A program made the translations under genes and the position numbers. DNA of 64,000 bases. Source: Karstenula rhodostoma CBS 690.94. Taxonomy: Eukaryota; Ascomycota; Dothideomycetes; Pleosporales; Didymosphaeriaceae. The stretch spans positions 1,379,126-1,443,125 of the forward strand of contig MU001498.1 of assembly GCA_010093485.1 (NCBI GenBank), given 5' to 3'. The first letter of the stretch is position 1, and every line of letters starts with the position of its first letter. Positions 1 to 11,246 of the stretch are shown one piece after another. The notes beneath the pieces were generated by a model, which did no database searches, had not been told where the DNA came from, and was given only the letters and a program-made list of their open reading frames with translations.

Positions 1-128
1 TCGATCTCACCCGAAACCATAGTCCCACAATCAGAACAAAACCGCCGGGCGCAAGCTGAATTTCCAAAAGAGGTCTTCGGACCTAAGAAGTCGTATCTCA
101 ACCACTACAAACCATTCCATTCTCTAAA

Positions 129-611
129 ATGACGGAGTTCGGTGATTGCGCCCGCGAGGGTGTTCTGCGTTACAACAGTGCCACTTCCCTGGCCGACAAT
201 CTTCTCAACCTGTTCACGACCCGCATTGGCGAATTGTATCAGTCGAGTCATGATACTATGGACTCCTTCTTCGCAGTCCGCGCTTCTATGTTTGAAGGTG
301 ACTTAACAGTCCCTCATCTGGAAGCGAAGGCAATGGAACTGCGAAGCCTTGTGGAGCGCCTTGAAGCTAAAGGCCATGCGGTAGAAGCTCTTCTCCACCA
401 GATCGATCTAGATGCTGTGAGCAAGCTTCTCACTACTCTCCCGATGTACCGGGATCTTACGGAGGCTCAGTCTAGAAGTATGATTCTAGAATACTGTGAG
501 GATGTACGGTTAAAGTTTTACTGGATGCGACCACAAGCATTGGCCATAAAGAAGAAGATAATTTCTGGTACGCTCTTACAGGCAAAGAAGGCACGTATAG
601 AGGTCTGTTGA
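129..611 (+). CDS. Hypothetical protein, 160 aa
   Basis: A single uninterrupted reading frame starts at an ATG in good context (aaaATGa) and ends at TGA. I do not recognise the family. The protein is mostly helical in character: charged and leucine-rich stretches around residues 60-95 (alternating E, L, R, K) could form a coiled coil. No signal peptide or membrane segment is visible. The C-terminus is basic (several K/R between residues 140 and 157). Upstream sequence to the window start is leader-like. The coding call rests on length, start context and composition only. It could be the first exon of a longer gene, but I saw no convincing continuation downstream. Confidence 0.5.
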   Translation: MTEFGDCAREGVLRYNSATSLADNLLNLFTTRIGELYQSSHDTMDSFFAVRASMFEGDLTVPHLEAKAMELRSLVERLEAKGHAVEALLHQIDLDAVSKLLTTLPMYRDLTEAQSRSMILEYCEDVRLKFYWMRPQALAIKKKIISGTLLQAKKARIEVC

Positions 612-1300
612 CTTCGAGGATTATACGCCGTACCTATAACTTCTTCTACTATCAAATCATGTCGCTCTGGCGATGCTCTTAATTAGCCAAAGAAGTCCAT
701 TGAAGCAATCGCAAATCAAGTTTTCCGACGCATTTCTAATTCCGCTCTTTGTTTAACAAGTTTCGACTCGCTATAATAGAGCTGGCACGTGCAGCCTGAT
801 CTCGTTTCCCTGCGCTCTGCGTGGGTGCGTTTTCGTCACGTTATTATGACATTCCCCCATGAGCGCTTGCGTATAAGCACAACAGTCCGAACATGCAATT
901 ATTGAGCACCTCTTGAGAAACTTGACGGAAAACAACTGCCTACGGTAGCGAGCACATAAGATGATGGGTCTAGAAAGGCTGGAAGGAATTCTTCACTGCG
1001 TCTCATGAGAAGATGCCTGTGGTGGTACGCAATGCAAAAGGGCCCGCAGTGGCCCTTCATCTATTCTACTCTTTGAACTAATGTTATGTGTGGCGGGGCA
1101 ACAAAGACTGTTTTGGCGTTGTCTGGTGGTGATGGGATGCCTAGCGTCTCGGAAAGTCTCCCCACAATTCAGGGGCCCTAGAAATCTTCGCTTACCATTT
1201 TCAGCCACTTGGAATAGAAATTTCATTCGAAGACCCAGTTCGCATTTAATATTCTTGGGATATAGATATCAGAATTCAAGAATAGTTCAACAAAGCTTCT
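612..1300. other. Intergenic, no gene seen
   Basis: This stretch separates the first ORF from the tRNA gene. Only short, unconvincing frames are present on either strand, and I see no repeat or structured element. Confidence 0.5.
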
Positions 1301-1401
1301 GGGCTTGTGGTTTAGTGGTATAATTTTCCCTTAGCATTTGCGTGCTTTACAGCACTGCGGAAGCGTGGGAAAGGTCCTGGGTTCGATTCCCAGCAAGTCC
1401 A
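1301..1401 (+). tRNA. tRNA-Ala (anticodon AGC) with a 29-nt intron
   Basis: The sequence folds as a full cloverleaf. The 7-bp acceptor stem pairs 1301-1307 (GGGCTTG) with 1394-1400 (CAAGTCC), including one G-T pair, and A1401 is the discriminator. The anticodon stem pairs TTCCC (1326-1330) with GGGAA (1367-1371). The loop starts TTAGCA, so the anticodon is AGC (1333-1335). A 29-nt intron lies at 1337-1365, one base 3' of the anticodon, which is the standard nuclear tRNA intron position. The T-arm is CTGGG-TTCGATT-CCCAG (1377-1393) and contains the B box. Mature length without CCA is 72 nt. A T6 pol III terminator follows directly. The gene looks functional. Confidence 0.93.
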
Positions 1402-1403
1402 TC

Positions 1404-1409
1404 TTTTTT
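1404..1409 (+). terminator. RNA polymerase III oligo-T terminator
   Basis: Six consecutive T residues begin two bases after the tRNA discriminator base, the expected terminator of the tRNA-Ala transcription unit. Confidence 0.85.
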
Positions 1410-2082
1410 AGATCTTTCCAAGCCTCGTCGAGACGGGTGTGTTGCATTCTTTTTGGGTGCTTGCGATGGATGATGGCACAATTCGGTTTGGGAGGCTTTG
1501 AGAGGCAGAGTTGGCGGTGACAGACGTAGGGACCAGTAGCGCCAGGGACTTTACAACACAATTTGACGGGTCGGCATGTGAGCAATAGGTTGGGAGTGGT
1601 GTAAGTGGGTTTGCAGCAACAGTGAAGTTTTACACACCAGGTTGTCACTCCAGTTATCCTCTAATTGTGTTAGTAGCTACACTGTCCCATCTAACAAAGG
1701 TTGCAGTATTAGCAAAGTCTCACATCTTCTCAAAATAAGGTTGCAGCGCTAGAGTAGATGAGCTGCAGCAATAGCGGAGTTCCATGTACGATATTCTCAC
1801 TTCACCTCTCCTCTGCCTGCGGTTGGAGCGCTAAATCGGACGGAAGATGCGGCATACATCTGATAGCCCATGGTGAAGCTGCAGCACGAGATCGGATAGA
1901 AGATGCGGCGCTTTCTCTGACTGCCATGTTCGTTTGGTTTAGATTGTGATTTTACGTGGAACACCACAAAATTTTCCCGATCCACTTCATAATCCTATCA
2001 CTATAAACATTAAGTAGCCATCCTCAAGTACATCTGATGAAACGTTGATAATTCTGTTAACAGAAATGTGCGGATAGCTGCT
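1410..2082. other. Intergenic with diverged short repeats
   Basis: No credible gene is present. A 21-bp direct repeat occurs at 1833-1853 and 1889-1909; the three differences are all transitions. Several related 'GTTGCAG' and 'CTGCAGCA' words recur between 1610 and 1890. The stretch looks like old repeat debris between the tRNA gene and the transporter gene. Confidence 0.4.
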
Positions 2083-4107
2083 TTAACCACTGGATTTCTT
2101 TGCGTTAAGATTGGTCCACTTGGTGCACAAGCTGGTAGCGATAGTGATGCCGCAGGCCGTGATAGTAATTGCGAAAGCAACCTTGATGCCCCCTACGTAC
2201 GCACGGAGAACACCGTCCAGCTCGGCTCCGTAAAATACCTGGCGCAAGGTTGTGGCACCGGTAGCCATGACCAGGGCAGGATCGACGCTCGGTGCGGTGC
2301 TGGCAAGCTTGTGCACTAGCTGGTTATCGAAGCCGGATTGCGCGGCCGCGATCAAGAATGTGGCACCGATAGATCGAGCGACTGTCCACGAGTTATACAA
2401 TCAGCTTAAGGATACACAGCAACAAAGAAGATCCAGGATATCCTGAGACAGGGCGAAGGAGAACTCACATATAATGATCGCGGTCACAGGAGCTATGTCG
2501 CTTGGCTCAGCAAAAGCCTGCGCAATGATAACCGGAATTTGGAGGCCCATGCCGTACCCGAAGCCTGCCAAGATCTGATACCCAACCCATTTGCCGGTTG
2601 AGGTCCCAATGTCGAGGGTGTACAGTAGACCGGCGGAGATGGTTACGACCACAGAGCTAGCTAGCAGATACGGAGCTGCAATACCCGTCTTCGTAATGGC
2701 TCTACCGGATGCAAATGTCGTAACGCTGAACAACGCGATAAGAGGAATTTGGCGCACACCAGAGCCAGTCGGACTGCGGTTATCGATGCTTTGAAAATAG
2801 ATAGGCAGGTAGTAAAGTGTGATGAAATACGCGCCAGCGAAGAAGAAGCCCCATACAGAGTTGACCCAGACGGTCCTCTGGCGCACAAGGCGTGGTGCCA
2901 GCATGGCGCGTTCGCCTTGCCATATTTCTATGATAATAAGTGCAAGAACCATAACACCGAAGCCGACGAGTAAGCCGATCACAACTCTGGAATTCCACGG
3001 ATGGGTTACACCACCATATTGAAGCGCTAGAAGCAAGGCGAGGGATGCACCCACTGTAAGCACCGTCCCCGGAAAGTCCATTTGTAGAAGCTTCTCCTTG
3101 AGCGTAGCATCGATCTGCTTGACGGTTGCAGGGGCCTTGAAGGTGAGAAGAATGACAAAAGCAGCTAGGCCACCGACAGGAAGATTAAAATAGAAACACC
3201 TTAAGATTTCGTATCAGCTCAGGTCCGGTCATGACAAAAGTCGACGACTGGATATAGTCCCTTGTTTTGCAACAAAGACAAAGCAGTACAGGATTGTTGA
3301 CTTACCACCTCCAGGTCGCCGCATCTGTAAGTGCTCCACCAATGAGCGGACCAGCGACAGCGGCGACGCCATATGATAGACCAATCAACCCCGTGTAGGT
3401 GGCTCTTTTCGCGGGCGCAGCAGAAAAGGCAGAAATTGTGTATACTCCAGGCGCGACACCCGAGGCACCGAGACCGGCGATAGCACGTCCAACAATCACA
3501 GTCGTTGAGTTTTGGGCGACCGCGCTGATTAAACTCCCAATTTCGAAGATGAGGATTGACACCAGGAAACTGGTTTTGAGAGGAAAGTATTTGAACACTT
3601 TGCCCCATTGTGACTGGAACGCCCCGAGCGTTAGGAAATAAGCCGAACCGTACCACGAGACATCCTGAAGTCTGCCGAATCGGTCGGTAATCTTTGGAAC
3701 AGCGGTTGCAACAATGGTCTGGATTGAGGGAATCAGCGTACCGGCGGATGATGGGTTGGCAAAGGACGACTCTGCGAGAAACGTGGAGTGGTAGAACTCA
3801 CCTGATCCAGTGAACAAAGGGTGATACTAAGCACGAGCGCAAGCATGATGAAGAACATTTCGACACCTTTCGGGTATTCAACAGGCTTTTGCGACCCATC
3901 CACGCCTTTTTCTTCAATAACAGGACCATCGTTGTCAGGGATCTCGGATTTCTCTACGCCATTGGCAGTCGGGGATGCCGCAATGGACGGTTCGCTGGAC
4001 TCAACGTTCTGCTTTTCCTTCTCAAGCTCGACCTGATATGCTTTCTCTCCGATCGCTTCGAGTTTGCCGTCCTCTAGCAAGGGAGGGGGAGGTGCTGATC
4101 GAGACAT
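2083..4107 (-). CDS. MFS multidrug-type transporter (DHA2/DHA14-like), 582 aa
   Basis: This is probably a proton-coupled exporter of the drug:H+ antiporter-2 family (14 membrane segments), acting at a cell membrane. Four exons: 3802-4107, 3306-3718, 2469-3199 and 2083-2381. All three introns have GT..AG ends and phases that join exactly; the total is 582 codons plus stop. A hydrophilic tail of about 85 residues precedes the first membrane helix. Visible family features are S-L-D-Q-T-I-V-A-T across the first splice (helix 1), a G-R-A-I-A-G-L-G-A segment, and [13 protein letters not shown] spanning exons 2 and 3. The last exon carries the usual [10 protein letters not shown] helix. Fungal relatives export toxins, drugs or secondary metabolites, but no biosynthetic genes lie beside it, so the substrate is unknown. 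Confidence 0.9.
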
Positions 4108-6162
4108 GGGTCTTTGTCGTATGGCTCAATTGCTTCGGCTTGTTTGAGACTCTCTGGGCCTTGGAGATGTGACCTCGAAGCAATTGGCGTTCCCTTAGCG
4201 TATATAGATAAGCTAACGTACGGAGGCAATGTTCGGAGGTAACCTGGGAGTGTCTAGAGAGGTACTTGCCTAAGAATCATCTGATTGTAGCTCTCAGCGC
4301 TCGCTCACTACTCTGTCGGAACCTTGCCAGTGGTTGTATAACGGGGATAGCCCTCATTAAACGCCGTGAAATCCGTAAACCCGCTAACGCCGCTTGTCCG
4401 AATCGGGAACAGAGTAGAATCTGGACGTATTTGGCAACCTGAGGTGTCGCACCCCCCTGGAATAGCCGCATATCGTACGGGAACAGGTCCATGCGGGACT
4501 CTTCCGGGAAAATACACTTTGTTTTGTTAAATTGGGTTCTAAACCTAATGGGAAACATATAGGCCCGACCCAATTATAAGCTTCCCTGGTGAGAACTCTG
4601 ATACAGTAGATCTGGCTGGCGGGTGCTACCTTGGGTGTACTCCTAGATCACTGACTCCTGCTCCAGTGGGAGCGTAGTAGATTTGTCTACCAAGGTATTG
4701 TTGAACGGTCATTTGACTTGATATTCTCAGTGCTCGATGCATGCTCGCTCTCAGTCTCGAAGGCTTTGCTGTCGATTTAGTTGCTATACTGTGTGCTTAA
4801 GCCAGTGGCCGCTTCATATTCAACTTCGGCTATCCGCTGAAGTGGGGGAATGGCCCCATGTCGTTGATTATCTTCAAAACTTACTTTTGAATTGTACGCC
4901 ATGCTTCGATTCCTCGACCTCTTGTTTGTCTTGTTCGTACCCGATAGCGTTAGGAACACTGTCTGCCGTCGTGAAAAGTGAAGCGTGATTTTGGATGACC
5001 CCTTCAGACGGCCTCGCACAAGTATACTCAGCCTCGACTTGACAGTCTCGATTTATGTTTTAGAGGAGCCCCACCAATCGTACTGAAGCTTGTTTCTTCG
5101 GTTTGATTGTACTCTAAGGCTCTCATTCGTCTGCTGCCGAGGAGCGGACAGTATACAAGACGTCAGACGATTGCCGATGATTCATTGGCGAAAGGCACTT
5201 GTGGCAGGCGAAAAGGCCACGAGGATCAGGACGACAGAGAATGAACTGGAAATGGATTTGAAGATGTGCGGCAAGCTTAGCATGTACCCGGGCATACTGT
5301 CTGCTAGTGTCTGGGAAAGGTCGGACTGCTGAGGTCTTGGTTGTGGGCGCGAGCTATGACGTGGCCATGCATAACCCTAGAGAGCGAAGGGCAACCGCAA
5401 ACGATGGATGTGAACACTGCCGAATTAGGAATATTCGTTTCTCTGGCGTCTGACGATGCCGCCATAGATCCTGAGCGGACGTGCTGTGATCCTGACGCCC
5501 CGAGACTGAGAGGCTGGAGATGAACTCTTATTGTTTGATGACGGTGGGCTCCTGGTCCGGCTCCTCTCCGTCCAACCTGCAGGATGAGTGCACACCTGCC
5601 ATATCAACTCGTCTTTGTATGACTGCTGTCTCATGTCTGGATGTTTAGAGAACCGTTGATATCATACATGGTTGAAGGTCCTGGGCATACGTGACTGGAC
5701 GAAAGTGCGCACATGTTCTCGTATACCTGCGCATCCTGTGAGATTGCACCAATTGTTGATAGAAAACAGTCATTAAGCTGATCCGAGACCGTAATCGGGC
5801 CAGCCTTGCACCCCCGCTTAATCTGTCTTCTTGCTCACATGGTAAAACCACGACTATCTCCCCGATAGCCCAATATCGGCTCAAAAAAAGCCGATCTCTA
5901 CATGTGGCATGTTGGTAGTCAAGAGTGCTGCAAGTACCATGGCCTCCAAAGTTATACTGTGGTAGTTGCTGACTCAGCGATCGTCGATGTACCTCGGCTG
6001 CGCTTTCGCGACAGCATACCTTCAACAACACGACATCGCGATAGCGACATATATCGTGTCTCCACAGCGAAACAAGCAGATGAATTGTCCCGCTTATCTC
6101 TTGATGCGGAATGGTCTCTACTGACCTTCAATACTGATATAAACCCCCCCCCCCCCACATCC
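4108..6162. other. Gene-poor 2-kb interval
   Basis: No reading frame above about 130 aa and none with recognisable domains. The side next to 4107 is presumably the exporter's promoter and the side next to 6163 that of the amine oxidase. Immediately before the oxidase start there is a run of 13 C residues (6144-6156). Confidence 0.45.
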
Positions 6163-7497
6163 ATGCCTGCGAAAACCCCCACCATGCCTTCCGACCACTC
6201 GAACATCCTCATCGTTGGCGCCGGCATATTCGGCACCAGTGCCGCTTACCACCTTTCCCTCACCCATGCGGATCCCAGCTCGATCACTGTCATCGATCGC
6301 TCGCCCTTCCCGCCCCACCAGGCCGCCTCCACAGACATCAACAAGATCGTGCGCGCAGACTACACTACGCCGTTCTACATGGATCTCGCGTACGAGGCCA
6401 TGCATGCATGGAAGACGTGGCCTATTCTTCAGAGCAAGGACGGGCAGCGGTTCTTCCATCAGAGCGGATGGGTCATGTTGAGTGACGCGGGGAGCGATCT
6501 TGCGGAGCGGATACGGACCAATCTCCGAGCGCGGGGGAGCGATCTGACGAGCGATGTGGAGATTGATGGTGGCATCAGGGAGAGGTGGGGCGGTTTGCTG
6601 AAGGATACTAGGTTTGACGATCCAAAGATCGAGAAGGGGTATTGGAACCCTGAGGCTGGGTGGGCCGATGCTGGGGATGCTGTAACCAAAATGTTGGAGG
6701 AGGCCGTTGGCAGGGGCGTAAAGTACGAGTGCGGCGATGTGCAGTCTCTACTAATGGGGGAGAACGGCGTCAAGGGTGTGCAGACTAAAGATGGCAGGGT
6801 CTATGAGGCGGACCAAATACTACTTGCTACCGGTGCATGGACGTCTCAGCTGCTGTCCGAAGTCGAAGGCATCCTGAACATCAAAGACCGCGATACCATT
6901 GGGAAGCAGGTCATGGCTGCTGGGGTCTGCGTAGTGCATTACAAACTGGATGACGAAGAGTACGAGAGGCTGAAAGATATGCCTGTGATTGTATATGGGG
7001 ACAGAGGAGAGGTCCTGCCGCCTCCCAGCGGTAGCCGTTTGTTGAAGTTCACGAATGCGCGGTCGTTCACAAACACAGCTAGAACCACTGATCGGCATCG
7101 CATCTCGATTCCCCCGGAAGCACAACAGACGGTCGTCTCGTCACCTCTCCAGTCCGAAACGCTGGATTGTATCGTGTCCAAAACCATGCCGAGCTTTGCT
7201 GCGCGAGACCCAGCATACTGGCGTCTGTGCTGGGATGCTATCACCCCTACGCAGGACCAACTCATAACACGGCATCCACACCCACGGCTCGGCAATCTCA
7301 ATATAGCCGTAGGGGGCAGCTTCCATAGCTGGAAGTTCTTGCCTATCATTGGAAAGTATGTGGTGAATGTACTCAATGGCATAAGCAATGGGGAGGAGAA
7401 AGACGGACGATGGGCTTGGAAGGATGGGACGACACATGGCCGCGGCGCGCATGAGAAGGTTGTGCCAAAGCGCGAACTGAATGAGCTTGAGACTTGA
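6163..7497 (+). CDS. FAD-dependent amine oxidase (sarcosine/fructosyl amino acid oxidase family), 444 aa
   Basis: The enzyme is expected to oxidise a secondary amine (N-methyl, pipecolate or fructosyl amino acid), giving H2O2. An N-terminal Rossmann FAD-binding motif, I-L-I-V-G-A-G-I-F-G, lies around residues 15-24. The R-L-C-W motif has its Cys codon at 7228-7230 and matches the covalent flavin-attachment cysteine of monomeric sarcosine oxidase and fructosyl amino acid oxidases. It is followed by T-R-H-P and G-G-S-F-H-S-W-K-F-L-P, the family's C-terminal FAD/substrate motifs. Length is normal. The frame is open back to 5902, but the upstream part is not family-like. I chose ATG 6163; ATG 6184 (accATG) is an equally good alternative. 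The C-terminus lacks an obvious peroxisomal SKL signal. Exact substrate cannot be decided. Confidence 0.9.
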   Translation: MPAKTPTMPSDHSNILIVGAGIFGTSAAYHLSLTHADPSSITVIDRSPFPPHQAASTDINKIVRADYTTPFYMDLAYEAMHAWKTWPILQSKDGQRFFHQSGWVMLSDAGSDLAERIRTNLRARGSDLTSDVEIDGGIRERWGGLLKDTRFDDPKIEKGYWNPEAGWADAGDAVTKMLEEAVGRGVKYECGDVQSLLMGENGVKGVQTKDGRVYEADQILLATGAWTSQLLSEVEGILNIKDRDTIGKQVMAAGVCVVHYKLDDEEYERLKDMPVIVYGDRGEVLPPPSGSRLLKFTNARSFTNTARTTDRHRISIPPEAQQTVVSSPLQSETLDCIVSKTMPSFAARDPAYWRLCWDAITPTQDQLITRHPHPRLGNLNIAVGGSFHSWKFLPIIGKYVVNVLNGISNGEEKDGRWAWKDGTTHGRGAHEKVVPKRELNELET

Positions 7498-7760
7498 TGG
7501 ATTAATACACTGCTTTTCGTCGGCCACTCCACTTGGCTTGCAGGAATGACGTCAATGGTGGGGTCTCATCTGGTACACCGAATGCGTGTTTTCTACACCA
7601 ATCGAGGTATTCGGTGGTACCAGTCGGCGTCAGGATCAGAATCCACAATACCTGCTCACTCCATACGGCAAATGCTTAGGTGCGGGGCCAGCTAAGCTTT
7701 TGCACCACGCCTCATCACGCTTCGTTCCACCTCAACCACTCTACCACCAAGAAACACACC

Positions 7761-8546
7761 ATGGCACCCCAACCTCTAACCTCGCACCTCCTCTCCCTCA
7801 ACGGTGACCAATTCGCACGCGCCACGCAATCGCCCTTCCTCGCGCGCGCAGCCTCTGGCAGCCTCTCCAAACCACTCATCTCCCACTGGCTCGCCAATGA
7901 CCGCCTCTACATGCAGGGCTACATCCGGCTCACAGGAGAACTCCTCCGCATTACTAAGATGCCTTCCAAGCCCACACCAAGCACGTCCCCAGGGCCCCTG
8001 GAGCTTCGCTTGGTGGACTGGCTTGTCAGTGCGCTCGTCAACATCAGGCGGGAAGAGCGGTTCTTCATGGACGTTGCGGAGCGGTATGGACTGGATGTGG
8101 ATTTGACGGGGGGTGATGGCGCGAGTATCTCTGAGGAGAAGAAGATCGAGGGGTTGAAGAGGTATGAGAAGTTGTTTGACAGCTTGACTACTGGGCAGTC
8201 GGCTGAGGCGCTTCTGCCGTGGTTGGAAGGCGTGGTATTGTTTTGGGCGACTGAGAAGGTGTATTTTGAGGCGTGGAGCTGGGCGAAGAGGCAGGCGGAG
8301 GGGCTGGCAGAGAAGGAATACGGTTCGGATGCTGATGGGGGAGCGATAAGGAAGGAGTTTATTCCGAACTGGACGAATAATGAGTTTATTGAGTTTGTAG
8401 GAACATTGGAGGGGATCTTGAATGAGGGTGTGCAGGAAGCAGTTGGTGGCGATGAAGGGTTGAGGAAAGAGATTGAGCAGCGGGCGGAGCGCGTGTGGCA
8501 GCAGTTGTTGGATGCTGAAGAAGCTTTTTGGCCAACGGTTGATTAG
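7761..8546 (+). CDS. TENA/THI-4 family protein, 261 aa
   Basis: The protein has the helical heme-oxygenase-like fold typical of TENA/THI-4/PqqC proteins. The N-terminal part (residues about 10-60: F-x-x-A-T-Q-S-P-F-L followed by L-x-x-W-L-x-x-D-R-x-Y) is characteristic. A second family block (residues about 165-190) includes W-x-x-x-E-x-V-Y-F-E-A-W. Bacterial TenA hydrolyses aminopyrimidine in thiamine salvage; many fungal members are of unknown role, so salvage is possible but not shown. The frame extends upstream to 7680, but ATG 7761 (accATGg) has the best context and begins where the family does. It lies 260 bp after the amine oxidase on the same strand, with its own promoter space. Confidence 0.85.
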   Translation: MAPQPLTSHLLSLNGDQFARATQSPFLARAASGSLSKPLISHWLANDRLYMQGYIRLTGELLRITKMPSKPTPSTSPGPLELRLVDWLVSALVNIRREERFFMDVAERYGLDVDLTGGDGASISEEKKIEGLKRYEKLFDSLTTGQSAEALLPWLEGVVLFWATEKVYFEAWSWAKRQAEGLAEKEYGSDADGGAIRKEFIPNWTNNEFIEFVGTLEGILNEGVQEAVGGDEGLRKEIEQRAERVWQQLLDAEEAFWPTVD

Positions 8547-9296
8547 GTTCGTTACAGTTTGGGTATACTATTGCCCTCTTCTCTGTTTCAGCGCAGATGT
8601 GTTGAATAGTAGATATACTTAGACTCCAACTATGGGACTCCCTTCCGTTTCCTTTCATGCTCTAGTTCGCTTTCGATAGTATCCACGATACTCTTCTCAA
8701 GTGGATCATACTCAGACCCAGACTGAAGAGATCAAGACTTTGACTGGTGTCCCACCCCGTCTCTCAACCTGGAAATGGTTTCGAATGGTATTGACCACTA
8801 GCTGTGGTGAGATGAGCCCGGATAACAAGAAAATGCGTTTCGCGCATGGACCGGCTCGAGTGAGTGCGAGTATGTGCGCTTGAGCCAGGAACAACCTACC
8901 ATAATCTGGAGGACTGGAGCTTGCAGCGTACCAGTCTGGAAGAGAAGTACCATTTCGTTTACAATATGACCAAAATAGAAGCTCTTAGCGAGAAAGGCTG
9001 TCAGAATCCTTAGTGCAGATTTGGAGATGTCTATCTGAAACTGACTGGGGCAAAGGTAACCAAAACACCAGTACAAAAATCACGGTAGAACTTGGTGTTT
9101 CCCCCTTCAGGCATCGACAGCAACTTCCCTTTGCTCCTCATCTATCATATGCTTGACTTTCCAAACTCTCCGTTCTGTTTCCTCCAAGCTCAGCATCTTC
9201 CCATCAGCCTCAATCTTGTATCGTGAATGATATAAGGATTTATCCTTCCTGAATGCGAGCCCTCAGGTATCCACAGGTTCCAGGCTGTGTAGCCAT
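8547..9296. other. Intergenic, no gene seen
   Basis: The 3' flanks of the convergent TENA-family gene (plus) and the coiled-coil gene (minus). Only short frames without recognisable features occur. Confidence 0.45.
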
Positions 9297-10722
9297 TTAT
9301 TCAAGTCTCCTGCACGGTTGCGGGCGCTCGCTGTCGGGAATGAAACCTGCGAACCGCTTGAGGAATCTTGCGGTGTTTGGCGTGACACTGACGGCTCCAT
9401 TCCTCTGAATCTCTCTAGCGCTTGCCACTTCCCCTTCGATATGTTGTATGCTAGCCTCATGCTCGGCTTTCTCTCGCTTCAGCCGAACAAACCGTCGCTC
9501 CGCTATGTTAATCTCGTCATCCAGGTGCCGAACGCGCTTCTGCAAGGACCTCAACTTCTTCTCTCCGTTTTGCTCATCCATTTGAGCAGCTTTCATATCG
9601 TCGATGAAGTTTGGGGCCAGAGGAGTGCTTGAGATCGTCGACTTCTATGAATCATTAGAAGTTGGTCAATGAAAATTATTCATGTGTTGTTGCACTGACG
9701 CTGTCCACGAGTGAAGAGGATCTAGCTCTAGAGGAACGTATTGCAAGACCCCTTGTCGCTGGGACAGGAACCTCAAATGAAACCGGTCCAGCGGGCTTCA
9801 AGACCCTGGTGAAGGATGATGGAAAGTTCCAAGACCTAGAGTTTTGCATCAAGTTCCTGGTCTTTATCGCAAACGTTAGCTAATAAGCGCATTGGGGGAA
9901 TGTGAAACTAACTCCGCCTTGACTAGAGAAGTGGACACTACCGCTAGAAGCAGCCGGTGCAAGTAAACTTTGCTGTGACACGGACAGCGCTGAAGCCCTG
10001 GGAGCGGTTGCGCTTGTTGTGTGGTCTCCGGTTGAAGCTCCAAGGTCCGAAGCGTGGGGGACGTGAGGTAGAAGACGACACACCCTCACCAGATCCTGTC
10101 CGAAAGATATTCCAAACTCATACTTGTGACCGCCAACAGCGCCCTTGTATATCAGAGCGGTCTTGAGAATCACATTCAGTTGGGCTTTGTTCTTGATTGC
10201 TGCTACCGGAAGCCATGGATCCAGTCCCACACGTCCTGCGTCAATGAAGTCTTTGATGCAGCCAAGCGGGTAGCGACCACCCTCTACAGAGTACATGACG
10301 AGCTCCAACATATTTTCATACTGTTTGGTCTCCACGCAGGCGTATATGCGCTCGTTGTCAGTGGTGTCGGTGGCAAACGGTATCTTGTAGAAATGTTTGT
10401 CCATGGCCTCGACAGAGTTGTCGTTCAACATGTCATCTTCGACCAAGTCAACCTCGTCGAAATACGGGAACATTCGCTCAAGGTATGCCGAAGGGTTAGG
10501 CTTGCTAGGGCCTTTAGATAGACCACTCTTGTCCATAATATGCCGGATGGCATCCAGCAACGGACTGAGACGAGGTGTATCAAACATTGTCAGGTGATTT
10601 TCGAGATATTCAAGCGTGTACGGTTCGAGCTCGCGTAGTTTGTGCTGTCTGACAGATCTAAACGCAAACAGATCTGCAAGACTCTGCGGTTTCCTTGACT
10701 GGCGGCGAGCGGCTTGCTCCAT
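9297..10722 (-). CDS. Unknown protein with C-terminal coiled coil, 439 aa, three exons
   Basis: Three exons join in phase: 9913-10722, 9700-9861 and 9297-9644. The introns are 51 and 55 nt; the first has a GTTAGT donor and a GCTAACG branch site, the second a GTCAGT donor and a TTCTAATGA branch site. The N-terminal 200 residues look globular and acidic. Residues about 230-325 are rich in S, T, P and R and probably disordered. Residues about 340-400 (from 'M-K-A-A-Q-M-D-E-Q') form a heptad-like coiled coil dense in E, K, R and L. I recognise no family. The layout (globular head, disordered linker, coiled coil) resembles fungal BTB-containing and nuclear-body proteins, but no BTB motif is visible. 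The second splice is well supported; the first is less certain. Confidence 0.6.
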
Positions 10723-11246
10723 TCGCTTATCTGGTCATGGAGAAGCTGCTTACCATCAGTTGTATGACAAAATTGTTTCATGGGACACCGTACCAGTTGG
10801 TGTATGTAACAAGCATCAATAGTGGGTGTGGAGGGATCCGGAAGTTCCAGGAAATGGCGTTGCGTCCAGTGCAGGAAAGCAGGATATTTCTGCGGCGCGA
10901 CAAAAATAACAGCGTTAGACGCGTTACCTGGGCATCGGAAAGCGGCAGTAAGTGAAGGAAGGTGCGCGTCTCAGCAAACGCGGTGAACGGCAAACGCAAC
11001 GCTGCTGAGATAAGAAAGGTGAGGGTAGTAGAGCACCCGAACCGTGAGAGTATGTAGGGTAAGTTATAAACGTATGTGAGTATTAAAAATGCTACTTGAC
11101 AGCAAGAAAGTCCTAACTGTATCGGCGATGTTAACGTGTCCGTAAAAGTAGAGCTAGGAGACTCCACAACCCTGATATTGCACCTGAAGTCTTACCACAC
11201 TTATTCTTTCTCCCACCTCCGCAGAGTAGCTTCATCCCACCAAATC
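10723..11246. other. Divergent intergenic region
   Basis: Lies between the start of the minus-strand coiled-coil gene and the plus-strand small ORF at 11247, so it should hold both promoters. A 129-codon minus frame at 10778-11167 overlaps it, but its composition (many L, S, T, F) is not convincing. Confidence 0.4.

Noticed and set aside
2660..3022. Several plus and minus frames inside the MFS exporter
   Set aside because: They are other-frame shadows of exon 3 of the transporter and show no features of their own.
2083..8546. Secondary-metabolite cluster formed by exporter, amine oxidase and TENA-family gene
   Set aside because: There is no backbone synthase, the 2-kb gap separates exporter from oxidase, and the two enzymes fit primary metabolism.
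10778..11167. Minus-strand frame of 129 codons upstream of the coiled-coil gene
   Set aside because: Hydrophobic, low-order composition, no family, and it lies in a divergent promoter region; no splice joins it in phase to the gene downstream.
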